NCBI GenBank assembly: GCA_024180945.1
Contig: JAKSGN010000042.1
Location: forward strand, 248,001-312,000
Reading direction: 5' to 3'
Source: Macrophomina tecta
Lineage: Eukaryota > Ascomycota > Dothideomycetes > Botryosphaeriales > Botryosphaeriaceae
DNA length: 64,000 bases
The notes under the pieces are model-generated. The model ran no database searches, was not told the origin of the DNA, and saw nothing but the letters and a program-made list of their open reading frames with translations. Every line of letters starts with the position of its first letter. Positions within the stretch are counted from its first letter, which is position 1. Positions 32,254 through 41,413 of this stretch are shown here, in pieces. The position numbers and the translations under genes are program-made.

Positions 32254-34115
32254 ACGTATTCCATAAGCGAGATGGCCACCCAAGCGAGATGGCCACTTTC
32301 CACCAACACCAATTGATTAAGTCCTATTTTTCTACCACAACACAACAAATCTACTATAATTTCACTTTAAATCAATGAACTAGATGATTCTACAGCTTTC
32401 TGGCAAGTGCGCGCATTATGGCCGGGTTTGCCGCAAATTCCACAGCTCCGAACGTTCGTACGAGCCCCGCCTACACGACTACTACTTTGGCGCATTTCTT
32501 GCTCTATCTGCCCATCCACATCCTTTTGATCCAACGAGTCCTGTGCATCTTGTATAGTAAGTGATCCTCCAAGTCGCACGCGTGTCTTTTTGGCCCTCCG
32601 GCGCTTGCTTAATGCTTCGTTGGCTTTGCGAAGTGAGGAGTTCTCTGCGCGAAGAAGAGCCACCTCGTGCATCATAGCTTTCGTCCCCTTCGCAAGCTGG
32701 TTGATAGCATTAAACATTGACGTTGGCGAGCTATTCTGGTGGTTGGAAATGCGAGTCTTAATAAGTTCCGACTGCGAGGTAGCCTCTCGAGGGTTTTGCG
32801 GCGTCTTTGAAACCCAGGGTTGTGCCGTGCTAGGCCGGGAGTTTGGGGGAGTCGGGGTCCGAAGCTGTACATCTAACTTGGAAAGCACCCTCTGTGGATC
32901 GTACGGTACCAGCCCAGCTCCTACAAAGCCACTTCGTACGTTTCTTTCCGTCATAGAAGCAAAAAAGGCTGTGCGGAAGGCGCAAAGGAACTCGAGCTTG
33001 CTTACGTGATTGATATGCGCGCGCATTAAGTCCTCGATCTGGCGACCGTACGCCTGCTTTAGCGGTCCAAAACAGCTGACATCTAATGGCTGGAGGTAGT
33101 GCGAGGAGTGTGGAGGCATGCAAAGAGTGATAATGTCATGCTCTTGGCAGTAGAGCTCGAATGCGGTCGAGTGGTGGCTTTCGTGGCCATCGAGTACTAG
33201 CAACCGATATTTGCCCTTTGTTCGAGCTGCTGTATGGCGATCGAAGTGTTTAATCCAATCCAGGCCTATGTCGTTTGTGGTCCAGCCATTGTTGGATGTC
33301 GCAATAACCCAATCAGGCGGCAGGTTACATTCCGTATACCAATTGGCAAGATGGTGTTGAGCCGCGAGAATGATGAACGGAGGGATGGACCAGCCTTGAG
33401 CATTAATGCCTTGGATAACCGTTGCCCACTCCCGGTTGCCAGGCTGGGCCAATTTAGCTTTGCCACGGACCATCCGAAGTGGTTACCACCATGCCGGCAA
33501 AAATAATGCCCATCATAAACCCAGTCTCGTCAAAGTTGAAAGAATCCTCATCTAGTATACCGTACTTGGCTTTCACGTTTCCCACAAGCGAAAACCATTC
33601 GCAAATGACCTTTGGATCTTCGCATTTGGCCCTCTGGTAATCGTATTTGCGAGAAAAATGCGTGCGCAGCTCTGGTTGGCGCTTAACAAAGTTGGAGGCC
33701 CAGTGCTTGCCGACGCATGGCGCGTCGCGTGCGCGCAATAATTGGTTGGCCATATCTTCCACGCCGCGCAGCCTAGGTGGAAATGAACGCGTAGATAGCT
33801 CGACTATATGCTCAATTACAGCTCTTTCTTCCAGATCCGTAAGCTTGCGCGAGTTGGCTGGAATATCGCGTCGTGCAGGCTTACCGACCCGTCGGTTTTG
33901 CAATGTTGAACGCTGTACGTTATAGATCTTTGCCGCAGCTCTAACGCTTAGATTTTTGTTTTTCTGGAGAGCTTCGAGGGCTAAATTGATCCTGGCTTCG
34001 TATTGAGTGGATTCCATTTTTCGTGGTGGAGGAATTGATGTTGTAGGTAGATGAGGCGCGCCGCGGTGGAAAGTGGCCATCTCGCTTGGGTGGCCATCTC
34101 GCTTATGGAATACGT
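32254..34115 (-). mobile_element. Pogo-B copy 1, full-length Fot1/pogo element
   Basis: 1862 bp with TA on both sides. Termini begin ACGTATTCCATAAGCGAG, with two direct AAGCGAGATGGCCAC units. Same length and same translations on both strands as copy 2 at 47022-48883, in opposite orientation. Its insertion lies 8 bp beyond the stop codon of the MADS-box-like gene. Confidence 0.95.
32367..34017 (-). pseudogene. Pogo-B transposase, copy 1, one frame break
   Basis: From ATG 34017: psq-type HTH (NLSVRAAAKIYNVQRSTLQNR), CENP-B HTH (DAPCVGKHWASNFVKRQPELR) and first Asp in FNFDETGFMMGI. Then, in another frame (32367-33473), VLDGHESH and QPLDVSCF with 35 residues between the Asp residues (DD35D), a coiled segment and a C-terminal zinc knuckle CGICGKPGHNARTC. 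The two frames overlap near 33460. One missing or extra base breaks the protein, or a 43-nt GTAACC...CCCAG segment with a GCTAAAT branch could be an intron restoring frame. Both copies share the same state. Confidence 0.85.
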
Positions 34116-34123
34116 TAGGCCAG

Positions 34124-34360
34124 CTAGGCTCTTACAATGTCTTCATGACTCGGCCACATTATCCTTTCATCAGACGTATAAACATAGTATCTCCCATAGA
34201 ACCGAAGGAGAATATGCACTTCGGCTTGGCAAAGCCGCCGTAATTCCTCCCCCTTCCTAAGTAGGCTCTCTTTCCGATTTCGAAACTTTTCCTTTAGCAC
34301 TCGGTTTGGTCGCCCATTCTTTGTTTGTAGAGTGGACATCGCTGATGTACTGCTCTGCAC
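34124..34360 (-). CDS. MADS-box-like small protein, 78 aa
   Basis: The core RNRKESLLRKGEELRRLCQAEVHILLRF follows the MADS-box pattern (R-K-x5-K-x2-E-L-x2-LC-x-AEV-x-hydrophobic), then GRYYVYTSDE. This resembles short SRF-type proteins expanded in some Pezizomycotina. The frame starts at ATG 34360 and stops at TAG 34124-34126, just before the TA of pogo-B copy 1. It is shorter than classical MADS regulators and lacks an activation region, so it could be a truncated or dominant form. The second TA-flanked terminus sits in its 3' UTR and may affect expression. Confidence 0.55.
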   Translation of the reverse strand: MQSSTSAMSTLQTKNGRPNRVLKEKFRNRKESLLRKGEELRRLCQAEVHILLRFYGRYYVYTSDERIMWPSHEDIVRA

Positions 34361-35040
34361 TAGCTAGCAGAAGAACAGCGATATTTATCTCTTTTTGGAA
34401 CTGCCCAAGAATCATAGATACCATGCCTTCTGCAAGACGTTTGCTAGGAAAGCGAAAGCTGACAACCGGACTTGGAGCCTGATAAACTGGATTCTGGATT
34501 CTGGGTTCTGGTTTTTGGTTTCTTGATTCACAAAAGCTGGATTATGGTTCGGTAAAGGGTGACAGCACGAGTGCTATAATAAGAAAATTTGGGCGCCAAA
34601 GTTACCCAATCAAATCGTCCTAGGCCGCGAAATCCTACTGCACGCGTCCTCGTCGCCGCGCCTGGTAATATTCATCAGAGGAGCGTCTCTGATGGGTAGC
34701 CGAGTGCAGAGGTGATGGATGGCAGCCTGCAACACGCCATTGCAGGCTGTTGGAGTGCGGCTTCGACGCGATGAAAATTTTTCATCGACGCGCCGACCGC
34801 AACCACAACCGCGCTACCTACTGCCTCCGCTTGGGCAACGCGACCATCTATCCAGGGAGGCTCATCGAGGGAAACTGGGATACGAAAACCACCCGACGTA
34901 CGACTACCTGGCTCGCAGCCAGGCCCGACGCTGGCCCTACCTGACCAGCCGATGTGGACGCGCCCTAGGCGTACGACAGGACACCCTTGGGCTTGCACCG
35001 GCTCTGAGATCGCTGGGAATGCGGCGAGGGCGCAGGGGAA
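34361..35040. other. Intergenic stretch
   Basis: No supported gene. GC content rises after about 34650. Short frames on both strands have no recognisable motif. Confidence 0.45.
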
Positions 35041-35744
35041 CCTCTTTTCTGAGAATTTGTTAAGGCTAACGTGTTGTAGACCCTCGGTACGAAACCTGTT
35101 AAGGCCTCGAGGCCTCCGACCGCGAAGACCTTGTTAAGGCTCAACCTCGAGAACTCGTTAAGGCCTCTCCGAGAGAGCCGATCCGGAGCGCACACAGGAG
35201 ACCTAGCGGAGGGTCTTAATAGGCGTGGTGCTCGCAACCTAGTACGATGCGACCGGTCGGCTCGACGAGACGGAAACACGGGCAAGCTCTGGGGAAGGGA
35301 AACACAGGCCAGCTTCGACGGCCCTCAGCGAACCTGTTAAGCGGGCGTCTAGGCGACTCATTGGAGGGTCTTAATAGGCGTGGAGCGCGCAACCTACGAC
35401 GATGACACAGGCCAGCGGTGGCCAGCGGTGGGGGGAGGCTCTTGAGGAATCACAGGCCAGTTGTGCAGAGACTCAACTCGTTGGAGACACAGGCCAGCTC
35501 AGAACAGGAGGGGACACAAGCTTGGTTAGTAGGAGAGGGCGGAGTAGGTCGCCCGGCGTGGGATCTGGTCCGTTACCCCTTCTGCAAGACACGGTCGGCC
35601 TGTCATGGGGAGACCCTTACAGGCAACGCGAAACGGGCACCTGGTGAGTGTAGGGTGTTGCGCCCCTGCACAATATTCAGGCTGCCCGCGGGGCGTAGTG
35701 CGCAGCAGCCACTGCTGGCTCCGAGGACCTCACCCCTTCACTGG
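35041..35744 (+). repeat. GC-rich region of dispersed short direct repeats
   Basis: TGTTAAGGC-type motifs at about 35056, 35096, 35133, 35157 and 35334; GGTCTTAATAGGCGTGG at about 35213 and 35367, each followed by CGCAACCTA-like sequence; ACACAGGCCAG-type motifs at about 35305, 35405, 35449 and 35487. No long frame. It ends where chimera segment 2 starts. Confidence 0.55.
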
Positions 35745-36123
35745 GCTCTGACCCTCGGTGCACCTGGATGGCAGGCAGGATCACGTCCTGGCCGGAGAGA
35801 CTGCTGCGTGGCTCGAGAGAACGGATGCGCGTGTCGGTATGCATAGAGACGGGACTGTTCGCCTCCAAACCCAATGCTGAAGCAAACGAGAATGAACAAG
35901 TGGGAGGTTTTAGGACAGAAGGCCGGCGATGCATGCTTAAGGAGCAAACAGGGATCACTCAGGCAGGAGGGGTTTGGCCCGGCCCTGACTGTGGAGGCCG
36001 CAATGAGAGAAGCCGGCTGAAAACTGAGGTAGGGGCCTGGATAGACCTTTGGGACACTGGAGGTTATAGGCATGCCGAACCCTACTGCAACTTGTATATA
36101 GATACAATTGTATGATTACCTGC
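35745..36123 (+). repeat. 379-bp chimera segment, copy 2
   Basis: Same length as copy 1 at 27545 with only a few substitutions. The flanks differ on both sides: the short-repeat region upstream and a different LINE family downstream. Confidence 0.88.
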
Positions 36124-36735
36124 TCTCTTCAGTGGGTTCCAAGCCACAGTGGGATCAGAGGGAATGAAGAAGCGGATAAGCTTGCCAAAGCTGCAACCAC
36201 ACGCCTTAGAGAACACAGTTTTGGACCACTAGCATCACTTCAGGCCCAAGCAGCCAAGGAAACAGCGCATGCAACCTGGGCAGCAGAATGGGAAAACTCG
36301 GACAAAGGCCAACACCTCCGAAGCATTGACACAGCACCACCAGGCCCCCACACCCGGCATCTATATGACAAGCTTCCACGGAGTCAGACTGGTCTTCTTG
36401 CCCAGTTGCGAACTGGCCACTGCTGGCTCAATCAACACCGCACTCGAATGGGCCGGATCAATAATGAACAATGCGAATGTGGAGAAGTTGAATCAGTTTT
36501 CCATGTCCTTCTTGACTGCTGCTTGCTCCAGCAACGCCGACAAAAGATGTACGAAGACAGTGGGCTAGAACGGAACAACTTATCTGCTCTACTTGGTGGA
36601 AAGCCTCTAAGCAATGCTGCACCTACCCAGAGCAAAAGTCACAAAGGGAAGACAACAGCATCCCAGCTTCAGGCTGTGCTAAGCTTTGCACAAGACTCGC
36701 AACGGTTTAAGAATAGAGATGAACCCGCAGCTTAG
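36124..36735 (+). pseudogene. LINE RNase H/C-terminal fragment fused to chimera segment 2
   Basis: Continues from the segment straight into the end of RNase H (LQWVPSHSGIRGNEEADKLA), then LYDKLPRSQTGLLAQLRTGH, and a zinc knuckle CECGEVESVFHVLLDC, to TAG at 36735. Sequence differs clearly from the LINE of chimera 1, so it is another family. Catalytic RT parts are absent. The 3' UTR runs to about 36890. Confidence 0.85.
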
Positions 36736-36891
36736 AAATTCTTCACTTCACATCCCTTACACCTTACTATCCGCCCTCCCTTATCCTTTCTTTTCCTCCC
36801 AGATTGACACTCAACATGTATACTAGTAGCAAAACACCTTGAATAGTTGTAGCCTGCATATCGCTCAGGGCGATGGGTCAGGGTAAATGAA

Positions 36892-36913
36892 TTCAACTCA
36901 ACTCAACTCATTG
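36892..36913 (+). repeat. LINE 3' tail (CAACT)n
   Basis: TTCAACTCAACTCAACTCA closes the LINE fragment, a short tandem repeat as in many non-LTR element ends. Confidence 0.6.
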
Positions 36914-37184
36914 GGGACAGGGCCGCAGCCGTCTCCCGTGGCCCTAAGCCGTGGTGCTCGCCCCGTAGGTGAGTCCGGACCTGGTCGAGGCAGACGGCAT
37001 GCCTGCAGCTCTTACAAGCGAGCAAGCGGTACTCGGAGAGATAGGAGAAGTATTTATTCGATTGGTGGGTCATGTTTCTTTTGTGCAGATGGTTAGGGGG
37101 GAAAAAAGGATGTCTGGGTTTGTGTTCGCCAGCAGCGAGAAGACAGAGTGGAAAAGGAATAGAAGAAGCCATCTTACTCGACAC
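36914..37184 (-). pseudogene. OrsD-like (DUF3505) N-terminal fragment
   Basis: Minus-strand frame with YFSYLSEYRLLACKSCRHA, then VCLDQVRTHLRGEHHGLGP. The C-x2-C...H-x4-HH pattern and the EY-LLVC-x2-CRHAV context fit the DUF3505 domain of OrsD-type fungal proteins. The rest of the gene is absent. The frame runs into the LINE tail at 36913, so the LINE insertion probably truncated it. Confidence 0.5.
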
Positions 37185-37660
37185 GTCTTAAGCTGTTTTC
37201 TTACCCCGGCTAGAGCGCGTACGCGTCGCGTTGAAACAAGGTTCAATTACGGGATATTATCTGTTCTTCTCTCTACGAAGATGCGGCAGAATTTTAATGA
37301 GGCGAAAAAGGCGGCGAGGCCGCGGGAAGGCTTATACAAATCAGGCAAGACCCATGTAGAGTCGATTGAGAGGGTAGAGTCGATTCGAGCATATATCTTA
37401 GAGTAGACAGGACCTTCGTGGCCAACTTGTCCTTCGAATCCAGCACCTCTTTGCACACCTACAGAATCCCTGCGAACCTTCCTTGCCTGGCTACGGCTGC
37501 TATCCTCTGAGTGAATCCTCAGCGACACCCAGATAGCGGTAGTGAACCCTGTGGCGCACATGTTCTCTAGATTGTCTCAGATTCCGTGACCCATAGACCC
37601 TGGCCAGGGCTCACTGCTTAACAACGGCTAGCCGCACTGAAGGTTTCTAGTAGCTGCATA

Positions 37661-38128
37661 CAGCATCCACAGCATCAATCCAAAACATCGACCTTATACT
37701 CCTTAGCCCATTCGACTATTCAATCTGGATTTCAACGTAGGGGACAGGTGAGGAACAACTGAAAACAGCCGGCAGCCTAGACGAGCTCAAGAGAGAATTC
37801 AACTGCCTCTAGTTGAGCGACGACATGTCCGTCTCCGACTCGAAGCACGACGACGTAACGCGTCGGAATGTTACTCGTCCCGCTGATTCGGATGCTCAGA
37901 TTCGTCCGGAGATTCGGGCATTGATACCTGCATTACGCAGTAGTGCTTCGAGTCGGAGACGGACATGTCGTCGCTCAACTAGAGGCAGTTGAATTCTCTC
38001 TTGAGCTCGTCTAGGCTGCCGGCTGTTTTCAGTTGTTCCTCACCTGTCCCCTACGTTGAAATCCAGATTGAATAGTCGAATGGGCTGAGTATAAGGTCGA
38101 TGTTTTGGATTGATTCTGTGGATGCTGG
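37661..38128. repeat. Large inverted repeat (palindrome), arms about 187 bp, spacer 94 bp
   Basis: Left arm 37661-37848 (CAGCATCCACAGCATCAATC ... CGACTCGAAGCAC) and right arm 37943-38128 (its reverse complement), nearly identical with a few-base indel. Spacer 37849-37942. The right arm continues into further sequence of its own, so the left arm appears to be an inverted partial copy of the right. Confidence 0.9.
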
Positions 38129-38520
38129 ACTCGGGGAAAATAACATTTTCGTATCCAAATGGATCCGCACTATTACGCGGCCTTTTATTTCATTGACTAA
38201 TAGTTTAAGCTTGAGGCTGCCTGATGATAGCCCCAGCAGGCTGAATCCTTGCAGGTATAGTTGCTCTTGTGAAGGTTCTGGCAGCAGTTGCATGCGCCTG
38301 GACATCAAGGTGGAAAAACTTAAATTTACCTCTACAATCACGCTCAGACGCTCTTACGCGACAAACATAGCCCCTGAACCCACAAACTCTCCAGTACCAG
38401 ATGACACCAATCGCTGATCGCAGTATAATGCGCCGATTATCGGAGCGGTGGTTGGGCTAGCGGTAGTTCCGGCGATTCTCTTTTTATACTTGTGCCCCGG
38501 ATTAGTTAGTATATTAGCTT
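38100..38520 (+). pseudogene. Fragment of a single-span membrane protein
   Basis: Plus frame with NPCRYSCSCEGSGSSC (Cys-rich), a Pro/Thr stretch (NIAPEPTNSPVPDDTN), a stop TGA at about 38417 and then, in frame, NAPIIGAVVGLAVVPAILFL, which looks like a type I membrane helix as in fungal cell-wall-linked sensors. The start is not identifiable and one arm of the palindrome overlaps it. Function unknown; coding status uncertain. Confidence 0.35.
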
Positions 38521-38635
38521 AGTCATTCATTCTGAGACGGCTTGGGGATCAATACCACGAGCGCCTCAACAACGAGGCAATCAAGTCATTCATTCATCGA
38601 TTCCGACCGATCAAGCGCAAATTCCATCAGGTCTC
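38505..38635. repeat. Dispersed repeat, also at 55617-55745
   Basis: AGTATATTAGCTTAGTCA and CAAGTCATTCATTCATCG followed by ATTCCGACCGA occur in the same order in both places with a few differences. Not classified. Confidence 0.7.
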
Positions 38636-38831
38636 AAAGATTGTGATGGACGATCAGTGCGCATGAGAGGATGAGGACTGTGTTGATTGTTAACGAGTGT
38701 ATCTAGCTATCAATATATAGAAAGGAGTGATAGTAGGCAACCGGCCTAGTGTAAGCAGTGGGAGGCAGCAATAGACAGCAGTAGGCAACTATGCGCACAG
38801 ACGCCCACATCTCGAGAAAGTTAACAGGGAT

Positions 38832-39087
38832 TGTCAACCAGAATCCCCTCGTTTTTTATGCAACACTTATCATTGCTTCCTTAGGCTCTACATTGATTCC
38901 TTCCTCGGTATCCCCTACACCTCGGATCTTCTACTTTTCCTCGGATGTTCTCAATTCCTCGGTTATACTGTTTCAGAGTCATGTATTTAAGGACGCTCAT
39001 TCTCCTTCAGTTAGAAGGACAGGCAGAAATTCGATTCTTTCTTCTGACCTCACCGAGTTCGGGCCTGAGGCCCAACCAAATTCGACA
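38832..39087 (+). repeat. Family S LTR, copy 4
   Basis: TGTCAACCAGAATCCCCTC ... four TCCTCGG motifs, TGTATTTAAGGACGCTCATT, CTTCTGACCTCACC ... ACCAAATTCGACA. A short coding start follows at 39130, so this one may be a 5' LTR of an otherwise lost element. Confidence 0.65.
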
Positions 39088-39129
39088 CTATCATTGGGCA
39101 ATCGCAAACTTTTCGCTTGTACTCCAACT

Positions 39130-39222
39130 ATGGCGTGGAACTATCATTTTGGAGATATGGAGGCTTTCTATGCTGAGAGATTTGCGCAAGTCGATGCTCA
39201 GAATGCACTTATTGAGCCTCAA
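39130..39222 (+). pseudogene. Start of a retroelement-like ORF, interrupted by a Gypsy LTR
   Basis: MAWNYHFGDMEAFYAERF opens about 43 bp after LTR copy 4. The frame reaches 39222, where the solo Gypsy LTR sits. Removing that LTR and one CTCAA copy lets the frame continue as DVPTPWPKRAAAMAASEA to a TAG at about 39758 and a basic stretch beyond. Probably an N-terminal gag-like piece. Confidence 0.4.
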
Positions 39223-39696
39223 TGTAACGAGCGGGCCTCTGCCTCTAAGGATCCAAACACCAAAGAGGGAGAAAACCTGTCGAAGGGTTTCCTTGAGTGG
39301 GTACAAGGAGAGGGTGAGAGCAAGTCGAACACGTGATGAGACTGAGCACTGCGTGCGAAGGCCGTGTTACCAATAGAGTCCAAATTCTATTGTTGAAGTT
39401 GACCACGAAGGTCAAAGCTATCTAAGGAGTGTGGTTTATATACAAGTAGGAAAGTGTATACAATCTGTATGCTCAGTGGTACGTTGTGCTCAACCGCTAC
39501 CTCTTCTGAGCGCGGCGAAGTGACTGAGCGGGAGTGCTCAGTGGGCCCTGTCCGCTCATTGGTCTTGGCGAATGAGCGGGTGGGTCCAACTGATCGTGGG
39601 GGTCACGTGACCTCGGATCCTTGTGATCCCGACTTCTATCGTTTCCAGCGGGGCTGATTCCCAACTTCCTCGACCTGTGGAGGCTGCGCCGTAACA
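39223..39696 (-). repeat. Solo Gypsy LTR with perfect 5-bp target duplication
   Basis: TGTAACGAGCGGGCC ... GGCTGCGCCGTAACA, 474 bp, flanked by CTCAA at 39218-39222 and 39697-39701. Homologous in reverse orientation to the 5' LTR at 62078-62519. Confidence 0.9.
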
Positions 39697-39701
39697 CTCA
39701 A

Positions 39702-40209
39702 GATGTACCTACGCCGTGGCCTAAGCGCGCTGCAGCAATGGCGGCTTCAGAGGCATAGAAAACTCTTAGACCGCGTAAGAGACCTCGACATCAGTAGAAG
39801 ATTTTGAGCAAGTATTAGCCTCTATTTCGAGGTCAAGACACCGATGCACATTGATGGTTGTAATTTATTTTGGCGCTAGTTAAGGTATGGCTAGCGTCGG
39901 GGACAAATCTCACTAGCCCTGCACATCATCCCGAGACTCAATTTGCCACACGCTAACAATATTTACCCCGGCGACCACAGTTACGTTTCACTGAGGATGA
40001 TGATCAATCACATGCGATCCGGCCACTGACCAATTGCCAGTTGCGCGCGCAGCCACGCATAACGCCACCGACGACATCTGGATGATTTGCTGCTCCTCAA
40101 CGAGATATTCACATGCTTGCCTTCCTGGTTAAAACCTATCAACCCCAACTTTACCTTCCATCTCCTTGCTACCTTCGACTCAAGATAAACGAAGAGAATC
40201 ATACACGCA
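39702..40209. other. Intergenic region upstream of the VIP1-like gene
   Basis: The first 100 bp are tail of the interrupted ORF above. The rest is the promoter region of the next gene. I see no strong TATA box. Confidence 0.45.
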
Positions 40210-41106
40210 ATGGCTTCAGTTCACGTCGAGAATATCTCTGCCCAGACCAGCGAGAAGGAGATCTGCGACTTCTTTAGCTTTTGGTAAGCTCTCTTACCTC
40301 AACCCTTGCAATGACGTGCAGGTACAAATTTGATCCACAGCGGCAAAATCCGGTCCCTTTCCCTCGACTCGACCGCCGAGAACACACAATCTGCGACAGT
40401 CACCTTCGAAAAGGAAACCGCCGCGAAGACCGCTCTCCTTCTCGACAACACTCAGCTCGGCCATACTCAGGTTACGATCTCCGAGCATATTGAGCAAGAA
40501 GATAAGCCGCGCGGTCGTATCATGGCCGAGTATCTCGCATATGGCTACGCGATAAGCGATGAGGCGATTGAGAAGGCGCTGGAGCTCGATAAGCAGCACG
40601 GTGTGTCCTCGCGCTTTACTAATGCGCTTAAAGCCTTTGACCAGAAGCGCAAGGAGTCGGAGAAGGCCAACTCCGGCTGGCGCAGCCCTAGCTCCTACTT
40701 CGACAAAGCATTCAGCACATCGGCCGGCAGAGAGCTCCGCAAGTTCTACGAGCAGGGCAACAAGCAGGTTATTGACGTCCACAACGAGGCTCGCCATCTC
40801 GTCAACTTGAAGAAGCAGCAGGAAGCCGGCATGGAGCACATTCCTGGCACCGACAGGACCAAGTGCAACTGCGGTGCTACTGCCGAGAAGTGCCCTTGCA
40901 CCCCAGGAAAGTGCTGCTGCGCCGACTGTGCGAAGAACCCGGAGGCTGGTGCGAGCAAGGGCACGATCAGCCCTGGGGATGCCGGCATGGAACAAGTCCC
41001 TGGAGCCGACAGGACCAAGTGCAATTGCGGGGCTACCATTGAGAAATGCCCTTGCTTGCCCGGCAAGTGTGCTTGTGCCAGCTGCGCCAAGAACCCTGAG
41101 ATGTAG
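40210..41106 (+). CDS. VIP1-like RRM protein with duplicated Cys-rich tail, 279 aa
   Basis: Exons 40210-40283 and 40341-41106; intron 57 nt (GTAAGC...CACAG), which puts the Cys codon of FFSFCGK across the junction. RRM at about residues 3-75 with RNP2-like VHVENI and RNP1-like QSATVTFEK, then a helical middle with GRIMAEYLAYGYAISDEAIE, as in S. pombe Vip1-type proteins. The C-terminus has two copies of a 39-residue module (188-226 and 240-278), each with a DRTKCNCGAT, CPC and PGKC pattern, 8 and 7 Cys. The spacing suggests metal binding; that is inference. Likely a cytoplasmic RNA-binding or cytoskeleton-linked protein. The gene looks intact between transposons. Confidence 0.85.
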
Positions 41107-41413
41107 AGGATACTCATGATAACCCAGGTCAGGCCCAGGTGGAGAGTGGACTTAGTTGAGGGAAGTAGCTGTTGATCAGCAAAGGCGATATGGTTAAATG
41201 GGGAATTGAGTTTACTCTGAGTATGATGTATACCGGTACATTACTTCCTTTGCTTCTTGGAGCTCTTCCGTGATGACGAATGATGAACCTTATGATTCTT
41301 GAGTTTTCAGTCATCTGTGATTGACCCCACGGAGTACGAAAGTATCCAAAAGGCTTTCCGCTCCTTTATTCTACAAGGGTGCTCGCCAATTTGGGTCTCG
41401 CTGCGCTTGTGAC

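Noticed and set aside
32367..34115. Pogo-B as an intact single-frame transposase
   Set aside because: The two halves lie in different frames; a splice could join them, but I have no direct support.
23336..41106. Secondary metabolite or other functional gene cluster
   Set aside because: The host genes are unrelated in role, far apart and separated by transposons; no synthase or cluster regulator is present. The OrsD-like piece is a fragment and not evidence of an orsellinic acid cluster.
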